Shown here piece after piece: positions 31,816-43,057 of a stretch of DNA of 64,000 nt (its first letter is position 1; each line of letters opens with the position of its first letter). A model generated the notes under the pieces. That model saw only the letters and a program-made list of their open reading frames with translations, had not been told where the DNA came from and did no database searches. The stretch spans positions 17,905-81,904 of the forward strand of contig CAIYUV010000052.1 of the NCBI GenBank assembly GCA_903929475.1, read 5' to 3'. The stretch is from an uncultured Spartobacteria bacterium (lineage in GTDB: Bacteria > Verrucomicrobiota > Verrucomicrobiia > Chthoniobacterales > Chthoniobacteraceae). Both the position numbers and the translations under genes were made by a program.

Positions 31816-34800
31816 TCCGGGCGCTCATCGCAGCCGCGTCGAAAAACCGTTTTGTGGTGGTGTGCGCCGCGCTGTTTCTCATCGCATTTGGAGTGAAGGC
31901 GTTTCGGGAGATGCCCGTGGATGCGATTCCCGATCTGAGCGAAAATCAGGTTATCGTTTTCGCGGACTGGACGGGCCGCAGCCCGCAGGAGGTGGAGGAT
32001 CAAATCACTTTTCCGCTGTCTTCAAACCTGCAAGGACTCGGCGGTGTCAAAGCGGTCCGCGCGACGAGTATGTTCGGCTTCTCGCTCATCACGGTCGTCT
32101 TCGACGATGGGGTGGAAAAGGCGACGGCCCGCCAGCGGATTCTCGAAAGGCTCGGCTCTCTTGATGGTGTTTTGCCTACGGGAGTCAGCGCAAAGCTCGG
32201 CCCCGATGCGACGGGCCTAGGCTGGGTTTTTCAATACTACCTCAAAGTGGATCCGAAAAAATTGCCGGAAGGTCGCGGCTATGATCTCGGTGAGCTTCGT
32301 GCTTTGCAGGACTGGCGCATCCGCTTTCAACTCGGCGCTGTGCCCGGAGTTGCCGAGGTCGCGAGTATCGGAGGTTTTGTCCGGCAGTATCAAGTTGAGG
32401 TGGATTCGCAAAAAATGCGAACGCTCGGCGTGACGCTCGAAATGATAATGAACGCCGTGGGTCGCTCGAATTTGAACGTCGGCGGAAAAACCATCGAGGA
32501 AAACGGCATGGAGTTCATTGTGCGCGGCGTGGGTTTGATCCACGGCGCGGAGGATCTCGAAAAAATCGTGATCATGGAAAAGGAAGGGAGTGCTGTTTGT
32601 CTGCGACAGATCGCGCGGGTGCAGTTGGGCGGGGATTTTCGTCGCGGCACGCTGGATGTTGGCGGCCACGAAGTCGTGGGCGGCACCGTGGTGATGCGAA
32701 ACGGCGAGAACGCCCGCGACGTGATCGAAAAAGTGAAGGCGAAGATCGCCTCAATCGCGCCCACTCTCCCGCCCGGAGTTTCGATTCAGCCATTCTACGA
32801 CCGCAGCGAACTCATTGACCGCACGCTCGACACATTGAAGCGCGCTCTCGGCGAAGAGATCATTCTGGTGACGCTCGCGCACATCATCTTCCTGTTCCAT
32901 TTCCGCAGCATCCTCATCGTCACGCTGCCTCTGCCGGCGAGCATTCTTATTTCGTTCATCCTCATGCGGCACTTCGGCATCACGTCGAACATCATGAGTC
33001 TATCCGGAATCGCGATTGCCATCGGTGTGCTCGTGGATGCCGCGATTGTCCTCACGGAAAATGTTATCCGTCATTGCGAGCGCGCGGAGGCCCGCAAAGG
33101 AACTGCGCTCAACGCCGCAGAGCGTCTGACTACAGTGCTAGAGGCCGCGAAGCAGGTGGGCCGCCCCATCTTTTTTGCGATGGCGATCATCATCCTCGCG
33201 TTTGTCCCAGTGTTTGCGCTGGGCGCGCAGGAGGGGAAAATGTTTCACCCGCTCGCCTTCGCAAAAACCTTCGCAATGGTTGCCTCGACGTTGCTTGCGA
33301 TGACCTTCGTGCCGGTGCTTTGCACACTGCTCGTGCGCGGGCCGTTTTACGCGGAGGATCGGAATATCGTCATGCGCTTTTTTCTGCGCTTGTATGACCC
33401 GGTGCTCGATTTCGCGCTTACACACCGCAAGATCGTGATTGGGGGAGCCGCGATCATTTTCGCCGTTGCGGTTATGCTCATCCCGCGCATGGGATCGGAA
33501 TTCATGCCGCCGCTGAACGAGGGCAGCCTTCTCTTCATGCCAAGCCTCGTTCCGGCGACTTCGCTTTCCGAGGTGAAGCGCGTGATGGCGTGGCAGGATC
33601 GGGTCTTTGAAAGTTTCCCCGAGGTGCGATCCGCCGTGGGAAAACTCGGGCGCGCAGAGACGGCGACGGATCCTGCGCCCAACGAGATGATCGAGACGAC
33701 CATCATGCTGAAGCCCGATAGCGAATGGCGCGCGGGCATGACGAAGGACAGACTCATCGCCGACATGATGGAGGCGCAGCGGCAGGTGCCGGGATCGGTG
33801 CCCGGTTTTCTCCAGCCGATCCAAGGGCGAATTCTCATGATTTCCACCGGCATCCGCTCGCAGCTTGGGGTGAAAATTTTCGGCGATAATCCCGGTAAAC
33901 TCCAGCAGGCGGCTGGCGATGTGCAGCGCATTGTCCAAGACGTGCGCGGATCAACGGGAGTTGCGTCCAGTCGGATTCAAGGGAAGCCGTATATCGAGAT
34001 TCGCGTAGACCGCGATGCGCTGATTCGCAACAGAATGACAGCGCAGGATGTCCTCGATGTGGTCGAAGTCGGGCTGGGAGGAAAAAATATCACGACCGCC
34101 ATCGAAGGCCGCAACCGCGTTCCCGTTCAAGTGCGACTGGAGCGCAGCGAGCGCGAAGATTTGAGCCGGTTGCGAGATTTGCTCGTCAGTGTGAAAACCG
34201 AGGGCGGTCCGGTGAGAACTATCCCGCTCGGCCAGCTTGCGGAAATTGATCGTGTCGAGGGTCCGAATGAAATTGCCAGCGAGAACGGACGACTACGTGC
34301 GTTCGTGCAGGCGAATGTCGCCGGACGCGACCTCGGCGGCTTTGTCGAGGAAGTGAAAGCCCGCGTGCAGCACGACATCGCGCCGAAGCTGGAGGGGCAG
34401 GGAATGACCATCGAATACAGCGGCGAGTATGAAAATCAAATGCACGCCGCGCGGACCTTGATAATCGTCTGGCCGAGCGTGATTCTCATCATCTTTCTGC
34501 TGCTCCATCTGCTCTACGGAAAAATTTTGGATGCCGCGCACGTCATCCTCGCCGTGCCTTTCGCGTTAAGCGGGGGAGTCTTTTTGCAATACATGCTCGG
34601 CTGGAATTTTAGCGTAGCCGTAAAGGTCGGCTACATCGCGTTGTTCGGCACGGCGATTCAGACTGCGGTGGTGATGGTCGTTTATCTCGACGAGGCCGTG
34701 CAGCGGAAACGTCAGCAGTACGGCGCGACATTCAGCCGCGCTGACCTCGTCGCTGCGGTGAAAGAGGGAGCGCGTCTGCGACTGCGGCCCAAGGTAATGA

Positions 34801-34997
34801 CTGTCGCAACAATCGTCGCCAGCCTGCTGCCGATCATGTGGAGCCATGGCGTCGGCTCCGAGGTGATGAAGCCACTTGCGACGCCGGTCATCGGCGGAAT
34901 GTTGAGCAGCCTCATCCACGTTCTTGTCGTTACGCCGGTGATATTCCTATGGCTGCGCCTTCGCGAAATCCCATCATCCCCCGCAGTATCGCGATGA
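31812..34997 (+). CDS. cusA: CusA-type heavy-metal efflux RND pump
   Basis: A 1061-residue RND transporter of the heavy-metal (HME) class: EMPVDAIPDLSENQVI near the N-terminus, two blocks of membrane segments, GVLVDAAIVLTEN in TM4 and typical ends. The three methionines that bind Cu(I)/Ag(I) in E. coli CusA are kept in matching context: Met576 (LLFMPS), Met626 (PNEMIETTIM) and Met676 (GRILMISTGI). That points to monovalent copper or silver rather than zinc/cobalt. It overlaps cusB upstream and the MbnP-MbnH fusion downstream by four bases each, so the three are translationally coupled. Confidence 0.95.
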   Translation: MIRALIAAASKNRFVVVCAALFLIAFGVKAFREMPVDAIPDLSENQVIVFADWTGRSPQEVEDQITFPLSSNLQGLGGVKAVRATSMFGFSLITVVFDDGVEKATARQRILERLGSLDGVLPTGVSAKLGPDATGLGWVFQYYLKVDPKKLPEGRGYDLGELRALQDWRIRFQLGAVPGVAEVASIGGFVRQYQVEVDSQKMRTLGVTLEMIMNAVGRSNLNVGGKTIEENGMEFIVRGVGLIHGAEDLEKIVIMEKEGSAVCLRQIARVQLGGDFRRGTLDVGGHEVVGGTVVMRNGENARDVIEKVKAKIASIAPTLPPGVSIQPFYDRSELIDRTLDTLKRALGEEIILVTLAHIIFLFHFRSILIVTLPLPASILISFILMRHFGITSNIMSLSGIAIAIGVLVDAAIVLTENVIRHCERAEARKGTALNAAERLTTVLEAAKQVGRPIFFAMAIIILAFVPVFALGAQEGKMFHPLAFAKTFAMVASTLLAMTFVPVLCTLLVRGPFYAEDRNIVMRFFLRLYDPVLDFALTHRKIVIGGAAIIFAVAVMLIPRMGSEFMPPLNEGSLLFMPSLVPATSLSEVKRVMAWQDRVFESFPEVRSAVGKLGRAETATDPAPNEMIETTIMLKPDSEWRAGMTKDRLIADMMEAQRQVPGSVPGFLQPIQGRILMISTGIRSQLGVKIFGDNPGKLQQAAGDVQRIVQDVRGSTGVASSRIQGKPYIEIRVDRDALIRNRMTAQDVLDVVEVGLGGKNITTAIEGRNRVPVQVRLERSEREDLSRLRDLLVSVKTEGGPVRTIPLGQLAEIDRVEGPNEIASENGRLRAFVQANVAGRDLGGFVEEVKARVQHDIAPKLEGQGMTIEYSGEYENQMHAARTLIIVWPSVILIIFLLLHLLYGKILDAAHVILAVPFALSGGVFLQYMLGWNFSVAVKVGYIALFGTAIQTAVVMVVYLDEAVQRKRQQYGATFSRADLVAAVKEGARLRLRPKVMTVATIVASLLPIMWSHGVGSEVMKPLATPVIGGMLSSLIHVLVVTPVIFLWLRLREIPSSPAVSR

Positions 34998-36724
34998 AAG
35001 CAATTCGAACATTCGTGATGGCAGGCGTGCTTTGCCTGGCGGTTCTCGGCAACGCAGCAACGCTCGAAATTTCCATCCAGCACAAATTCGGCGGCGAGCT
35101 GCTGCTCCTCGATTCGCTGCGTTTTCAAAACTCCGCCGCCGAGACGCTGTCGTTCACGAGGGTGAGCTACCTTCTCAGCGGTTTTGCCGTGGAGCGCGAA
35201 GATGGTGTGTGGGTGGAGATCCCCGATCAATATGCGTGGATGGACGCGGAAAAACGCCGCCTGTCCGAGCGGCTCGAAGGCGTGCCGGAGGGAAAGTATC
35301 GTGCGCTTCGTTTTCACATCGGCCCGGATGCAACAGCAAACTCCGCGAACCCCGCTGGCCTCGCGCCGACCCATCCGCTGAACGCGAATCTCAATGGTCT
35401 GCATTGGACGTGGCAGAGCGGATACATCTTCCTCGCCTTGGAGGGACGCTATCGCGCGACGGCGGGAGCGGAGTTGTCTGGATATTCATATCACTTCGCG
35501 CGCACGCCAAACCGCACGCGCATCAGCCTCGCCGCTCCGCTCGATCTCACGCACGACGCCGGCGTGTTGCTCGATTTTGATCTGGCAGCGTTGCTCAATG
35601 CACCGCGCCCGCTTGCTTTCACACGGGATGGTGCCGCGACACATTCCCGCGAAGGCGATCCAGTCGCTGCTGCACTCGCAGCGAATTTGCCTGGCTCATT
35701 TCGTGTGCGACAGATCACATCGGCGATTCCCGCAATCAGCAAGCCCTCTCCTGTGAAGCCGCTCTACATGCCGGAAAAATTCACGCCCTATCGCTTCACG
35801 ATGAGCGGCAGTTTTCCCATTCCCGATCTTCCGCGCGACAACCCTCTCATCGAGGAGCGCGTGACGCTCGGTAAAAAGTTGTTCAACGAAACCGCACTAT
35901 CGCGCGACGGCTCTCTTTCGTGCTCGTCGTGTCATGTCGCCAACTTCGCCCACACCGATCCGCGCCGCTTCAGCAAGGGCGTGGACGGACAGGCTGGGAC
36001 GCGCAACTCGATGCCGCTCTTCAATCTCGCGTGGAAGACGAGTTTCTTTTGGGACGGACGCGCCCCATCGCTCCGCGCACAGGCATTGATGCCGATTCAG
36101 GATCACACCGAGATGGATGAGAAACTCGACCGTGTGACAGCGAAGCTCGCAGCATACGCCGAGTATCCACCGTTGTTCCGCGCCGCTTTCGGAGCGCCGG
36201 AAATCACCACCGAAAAAATCGGGCTGGCGATCGAAAACTTTGTCCTGACTCTCACCGCATTCGACTCAAAATTCGACCGTGCGATGCTCGGTAAAGCCAC
36301 ACTCACTCCCGATGAGCAGCGCGGCTTCGAGTTGTTCATGACGGAATACGATCCACGCACGGGCCAGCAGGGGGCCGATTGCTTTCACTGCCACGGCGGC
36401 CCGCTCTTCAGCGATCATCAATTTCATAACAACGGCCTCGCCCCTAACCCCGCCGACACAGGTCGCTTCATTGTGACAAAGAACGAAGCGGATCGCGGAA
36501 AATTCGCCACGCCCAGCCTCCGCAACGTCGCCCGCACCGCGCCCTATATGCACGATGGTCGCTTTGCTACACTCGAAGAAGTCGTGGCCCACTACACCAC
36601 CGGCCTCCAGCGCACTCTCACGCTCGATCCCAACCTCGCCAAGCATCCCGACGGCGGTGTGCCGCTGAGTGAAAAGGATCGCCGAGCCCTCGTCGCATTC
36701 CTTAAAACACTTAGCGACGAGTGA
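34994..36724 (+). CDS. MbnP-MbnH fusion: copper-binding domain joined to di-heme MauG-like peroxidase
   Basis: A 576-residue exported protein (signal AIRTFVMAGVLCLAVLGNA). Residues about 22-240 resemble the MbnP family (LEISIQHKFGG, YLLSGFAVE, and HWTWQSGYIFLALEG with His137, Trp138 and Trp140). Residues about 270-576 are a di-heme cytochrome c peroxidase/MauG-like domain with heme motifs CSSCH (310-314) and CFHCH (463-467), FFWDGRAPSL, and TAPYMHDGRF. In methanobactin loci MbnP and MbnH are separate: MbnH oxidises a tryptophan of MbnP to kynurenine, which then binds copper. Here both are on one chain, behind CusA (ATGA overlap). The start is the Met of the signal peptide. Function is inference from families and context. 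Confidence 0.82.
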   Translation: MKAIRTFVMAGVLCLAVLGNAATLEISIQHKFGGELLLLDSLRFQNSAAETLSFTRVSYLLSGFAVEREDGVWVEIPDQYAWMDAEKRRLSERLEGVPEGKYRALRFHIGPDATANSANPAGLAPTHPLNANLNGLHWTWQSGYIFLALEGRYRATAGAELSGYSYHFARTPNRTRISLAAPLDLTHDAGVLLDFDLAALLNAPRPLAFTRDGAATHSREGDPVAAALAANLPGSFRVRQITSAIPAISKPSPVKPLYMPEKFTPYRFTMSGSFPIPDLPRDNPLIEERVTLGKKLFNETALSRDGSLSCSSCHVANFAHTDPRRFSKGVDGQAGTRNSMPLFNLAWKTSFFWDGRAPSLRAQALMPIQDHTEMDEKLDRVTAKLAAYAEYPPLFRAAFGAPEITTEKIGLAIENFVLTLTAFDSKFDRAMLGKATLTPDEQRGFELFMTEYDPRTGQQGADCFHCHGGPLFSDHQFHNNGLAPNPADTGRFIVTKNEADRGKFATPSLRNVARTAPYMHDGRFATLEEVVAHYTTGLQRTLTLDPNLAKHPDGGVPLSEKDRRALVAFLKTLSDE

Positions 36725-36789
36725 AGCATCTGTGCAGCGACGCAGTGAATCGTCTTGTCGTGTGCGTGGCGTCACGGAGACTCGGTGTG

Positions 36790-37704
36790 ATGAAACGCAG
36801 CCTCCGCCTCGAAATGCTCCAGGTCGCCAGACTCGCGCCGAAGATGCTCGGCGACTCGGCGGAATTGGTGCGCGGTTTTTTAATGCGACAGTTCACGAGC
36901 GAAGGCGGGGCGCGGGATCGGTCGGGGAGGGCGGATCTTTATTACACCATCTTCGCGCTCGCGGGGATGCAGGCGGTGGAGATGTCGAATGACGGATTTG
37001 GGAATGACGAAAACTCTGCGCGGCGAAATGCGTTGGGGAAATTTGTGGCGGCGTTTGGGGAAGGGGAGGGGCTGGATTTTATCCACCTCGGTGCGCTGGC
37101 GCGATGCAGGGCTGCGAGTGGTGTTGATTCCGAATCGAAGCGATTGCTGGCGCACATCGAGGAATTTCGCACGGCGGATGGCGGCTATCACGAAAAGTGC
37201 GGTGCCGCGCACGGTCATGCGTATGGGTGTTTCATTGCGCTCGGCGCGTATCAGGATCTCGGGTGCGAAGTGCCGGATGCGATGCGGATGGTGCAGTGTT
37301 TGAAGTTTCTCGAAACGCCCGACGGCGCATGGGGAAATGTGCGCGGGATGCGACAGGGCACGGTGCCCGCGACCGCTGCGGCGGTGACTTTGCTCCATCA
37401 GCTCGGCGTTCCGGTGAATGATGCCGTCGGTGACTGGTTACTCGCGCAGGCACACGCAGAGGGAGGCTGGCTTGCTGCGCCCGGTTCTCCGTTGCCGGAT
37501 TTACTTTCCACGGCCACGGCGCTGCACGCGCTATCGTGTCTCGACCGCACTTTGCCGGAGGCAATTCGCGAGCGATGTCTCGATTTTGTGGACACGCTTT
37601 GGAGCGCGGAGGGTGGATTCCACGGACACTGGGCGGACGATGCGCTCGATGCGGAATACACGTTCTACGGCCTGCTCGCACTCGGCCATCTCGCCGTGCA
37701 GTGA
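36790..37704 (+). CDS. Prenyltransferase/squalene-cyclase-like alpha-toroid repeat protein
   Basis: A 304-residue protein made of alpha/alpha-barrel repeats of the prenyltransferase beta-subunit/squalene oxidase repeat type, seen as TADGGYHEKCG, ETPDGAWGNVRG, HAEGGWLAAPG and SAEGGFHGHWADD. The C-terminal HGH and DAEYTFYGLLALGHL match protein-prenyltransferase beta-like folds. No signal peptide is seen. It follows the MbnP-MbnH gene closely. Family members near secreted oxidases in this phylum are of unknown function. The start chosen is the ATG with a GGAG ten bases upstream; a GTG overlapping the previous stop (36721) would add 23 residues. Confidence 0.75.
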   Translation: MKRSLRLEMLQVARLAPKMLGDSAELVRGFLMRQFTSEGGARDRSGRADLYYTIFALAGMQAVEMSNDGFGNDENSARRNALGKFVAAFGEGEGLDFIHLGALARCRAASGVDSESKRLLAHIEEFRTADGGYHEKCGAAHGHAYGCFIALGAYQDLGCEVPDAMRMVQCLKFLETPDGAWGNVRGMRQGTVPATAAAVTLLHQLGVPVNDAVGDWLLAQAHAEGGWLAAPGSPLPDLLSTATALHALSCLDRTLPEAIRERCLDFVDTLWSAEGGFHGHWADDALDAEYTFYGLLALGHLAVQ

Positions 37705-37707
37705 GCG

Positions 37708-38367
37708 CTAGACGCGTTCCTTGAAGGGCTCGAAGCCGATCTCGAAATAGTTTGCTGAATTCTCCATCACATTTGGCAGCGAGCCGATGAATGTGTCCCA
37801 TTCCTGGAGGTTCACAAACTGGGTGTCCCACGAAATGAAGACGGCGTTCGGCACCATGTTCGATGGCTCGATGAGCACGCGGATTTCTTTTTCCCAATCG
37901 GCGATTTTCACGTAGCCGAGCGCGGCGGCCTTGTCCACGAGGGCATTGTGGGAGAATTGCTTCAGCCATTCATCGCGGGCTTCGAGCGTTTCAAATTTTG
38001 CGTGGGCGTGCGCCGAGAGATGCGAGAGCGACTTCTCGTCGAAATCCATCAGTGTGTAAAACCGTGTGAACGTCTGCTGGATCACATTCCAGTCGCCCTG
38101 TGTGCGAGCGTTGCGGATGCCGAGCTTGATGCGCTCCGCCGTGCGGTTGAGCGTGCCGTTTTCGCCGAAAAACACGGCCTTCAATTCGTAATCGAACAAC
38201 TCGTCGAAACGACGCAGCCGCAGATGTTCCGCACGTAGCGGCAGACCCTCCTTTGTGTCACAAATTTTCGCGCCGAACTCCTCCAGCTTCGCGGCCTGAT
38301 AGCCGAGCGGTGCCGGGAACGCGACGTCAACGAGAATGCCAAAAACTTCAATTGGGACAATTTCCAT
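37708..38367 (-). CDS. Conserved hypothetical protein
   Basis: A 219-residue soluble protein not recognised from sequence. There is no signal peptide, membrane segment or known catalytic motif. The N-terminus MEIVPIEVFGILVDVAFPAP is strand-like, the middle (40-145) is helical and charged (ELFDYELKAVFFGENG, HAKFETLEARDEWLKQF), and the end has several strands (VFISWDTQFVNLQEW). It converges on the toroid-repeat gene with only a few bases between the stops. It appears monocistronic, with a 71-base gap to the convergent side of ligA. Confidence 0.6.
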   Translation of the reverse strand: MEIVPIEVFGILVDVAFPAPLGYQAAKLEEFGAKICDTKEGLPLRAEHLRLRRFDELFDYELKAVFFGENGTLNRTAERIKLGIRNARTQGDWNVIQQTFTRFYTLMDFDEKSLSHLSAHAHAKFETLEARDEWLKQFSHNALVDKAAALGYVKIADWEKEIRVLIEPSNMVPNAVFISWDTQFVNLQEWDTFIGSLPNVMENSANYFEIGFEPFKERV

Positions 38368-38438
38368 GGGTGTGGACTGTAGCGAACTCAGCGCCCGCTT
38401 CCTACGGTTTTCTTACAGGAGCGATGGGCTATGTGAGG

Positions 38439-41130
<2,692 letters not shown>

Positions 41131-41215
41131 GTTTGAGTGGCTGTTGAGTTAGTAGGTTTGCCGCCATTGCCAAGCGCGCGTTATGCGGGCATTTTCCGGC
41201 AACTGATTTTCTCAC

Positions 41216-42967
41216 ATGGCAAATCACACCATTCTCGGCGTCGAAGGCGGTGGCACGAAAACCGACTGGGTGCTTCTCGATGACACGGGGCGCGTGCTCG
41301 GGGAAGGCCAGCTCGGCGCGGCGAATTTGAAGCTCTCGACGGACGAATACCTCGCTCAACTCTTTGCTGCTTTGCCGCGCGAGACGACGGAGGTGGGCGT
41401 GTTTCTCGCGGGGTGTTTGTCGGAAAATGATCACGCACGACTGAGGCGGCTGACTGCCGCAGCGTGGCCGTCGGCGCGCGTGAGTGTGGGGAGCGATTGC
41501 GAATCTGGCTTTGCCGCGGCGCTGGGGGATGGCGACGGAATCGTGGTCATCAGCGGCACAGGTGCTGTCGTGCATGGAAGGAAGGGCGGACGCGTGGAAA
41601 AATCCGGCGGTTGGGGTCACATCCTCGGCGACCGTGGTGGCGGCTACGACATGTGCCGTCACGCATTGCGCAAAACGATTCTTCATTACGACATCGAGGG
41701 CACGCTTTCGCCGCTGGCATCGGCAATCCTCGCCGAGCTTTCGCTAAACGAACTGCCGCAGCTTGTGGACTGGGTGAACCAAGCCGACAAGATGCAGGTC
41801 GCACGGCTGGCACCGGTGATTTTTCGCGCAGCGGATGCGGGCGATGTGGAAATGAGGGAGCTGATCGAGCACCGGGCGCGCGACCTTGCGCAGTTCACGG
41901 TCAGTGTCGCGCAACGTCTCGGGATGGAGCGCGTGGAGGTGCGTCTGCTCGGCGGGCTGCTCACGAAGGAGCCAGGCTATGCTGCGCATTACCGGAGACT
42001 GCTCGCGGAGAAATTGCCGGGTGCAAATGTTGAACTATGCACGCGGAGCGGTGCGTTCGGGGCGGCGGCGCTCGCAAGTGCAGAGACGGTTTCAGTAAAA
42101 AACGCAGGCGGTGTTTTAACCGGGCTAGAAACCACGAAGGAACTAGCCGGAGCGACGACCGAGCAGGTGCATCCGTGCGCGGGGAAGCTGGAAAAAATGA
42201 CGACTGGCGAACTCGTGGCGCTGTTTGTCGAAGAAGAGGATCGAGTGCGTGCAGCGTTGGCGGCTTGCAAGGACAGGCTTGCGGAAGCGGTGGAATTGAT
42301 CGCAACCGCGCTGTCGAATGGCGGACGGCTTTTTTACGCGGGCGCGGGAACGAGCGGACGTCTCGGCGTGCTGGATGCGAGCGAGATGCCGCCGACTTTT
42401 GGCACGCCGTCCGATCTGGTGCAGGGGGTGATCGCGGGCGGCGTGGCGGCGCTCACGCAGTCGGTGGAGACTGCGGAGGATTCGCGCGAGGCGGGCGCGC
42501 TCGCGATGGCAGGGCGCGGCGTGCGAGCGGGCGATGTGGTGTGTGGGATCGCTGCCAGCGGGCGGACGCCGTTCGTGCTTGGCGCACTGGCGCGTGCGCG
42601 GGAACTCGGCGCGCGGACGATTTTTCTCACCTGCAATCCGTCACGGAACGCATCGCCGCAGCCGTGGGATGTGGAGATCGATCTGCCGACGGGAGCGGAG
42701 ATCGTCACCGGCTCCACGCGCTTGAAAGCGGGCACCGCCACGAAAGTCGCACTGAACATCCTCTCGACCTGCGCGATGATCCGCCTCGGCAAAGTGCGCG
42801 GCGGCGCGATGGTAAATCTGCGCGCGACGAACGTGAAACTGCGCGACCGTGCGACACGCATGGTCGCCGTGGCGCTCGGTCTGGACACCAACGCCGCACA
42901 CGAGTTGCTCGTTGCGAATCATTGGGACGTCGTCGCGGCACTCTGCCACCGCCCGCCCGGTAAATAA
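41216..42967 (+). CDS. Bifunctional BadF-type GlcNAc/MurNAc kinase and MurNAc-6-phosphate etherase (MurQ)
   Basis: A 583-residue fusion. Residues about 1-290 are a BadF/BadG/NAGK-family sugar kinase (ILGVEGGGTKTDWVLLDD, SGTGAVVHG, GWGHILGDRGGG, RLLGGLLT). Residues about 305-583 are a MurQ-type SIS-fold etherase (KLEKMTTGELVALFVEED, AGAGTSGRLGVLDASEMPP with catalytic-region Glu390, KAGTATKVALNIL, GAMVNLRATN). Together they would phosphorylate an amino sugar and then cleave the lactyl ether of MurNAc-6-phosphate to GlcNAc-6-phosphate and lactate in cell-wall recycling. NagZ is encoded at 2.8 kb. No transport gene is next to it. Which sugar the kinase half takes is not certain. Confidence 0.9.
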   Translation: MANHTILGVEGGGTKTDWVLLDDTGRVLGEGQLGAANLKLSTDEYLAQLFAALPRETTEVGVFLAGCLSENDHARLRRLTAAAWPSARVSVGSDCESGFAAALGDGDGIVVISGTGAVVHGRKGGRVEKSGGWGHILGDRGGGYDMCRHALRKTILHYDIEGTLSPLASAILAELSLNELPQLVDWVNQADKMQVARLAPVIFRAADAGDVEMRELIEHRARDLAQFTVSVAQRLGMERVEVRLLGGLLTKEPGYAAHYRRLLAEKLPGANVELCTRSGAFGAAALASAETVSVKNAGGVLTGLETTKELAGATTEQVHPCAGKLEKMTTGELVALFVEEEDRVRAALAACKDRLAEAVELIATALSNGGRLFYAGAGTSGRLGVLDASEMPPTFGTPSDLVQGVIAGGVAALTQSVETAEDSREAGALAMAGRGVRAGDVVCGIAASGRTPFVLGALARARELGARTIFLTCNPSRNASPQPWDVEIDLPTGAEIVTGSTRLKAGTATKVALNILSTCAMIRLGKVRGGAMVNLRATNVKLRDRATRMVAVALGLDTNAAHELLVANHWDVVAALCHRPPGK

Positions 42968-43057
42968 CTTTTCACGGATTCTAAGCTGGCAATACCCCTG
43001 CGGGTCATACTCCCTTGCCGGTGCATCCGGTCCATTCCCAATAAACCAAACAACCAC

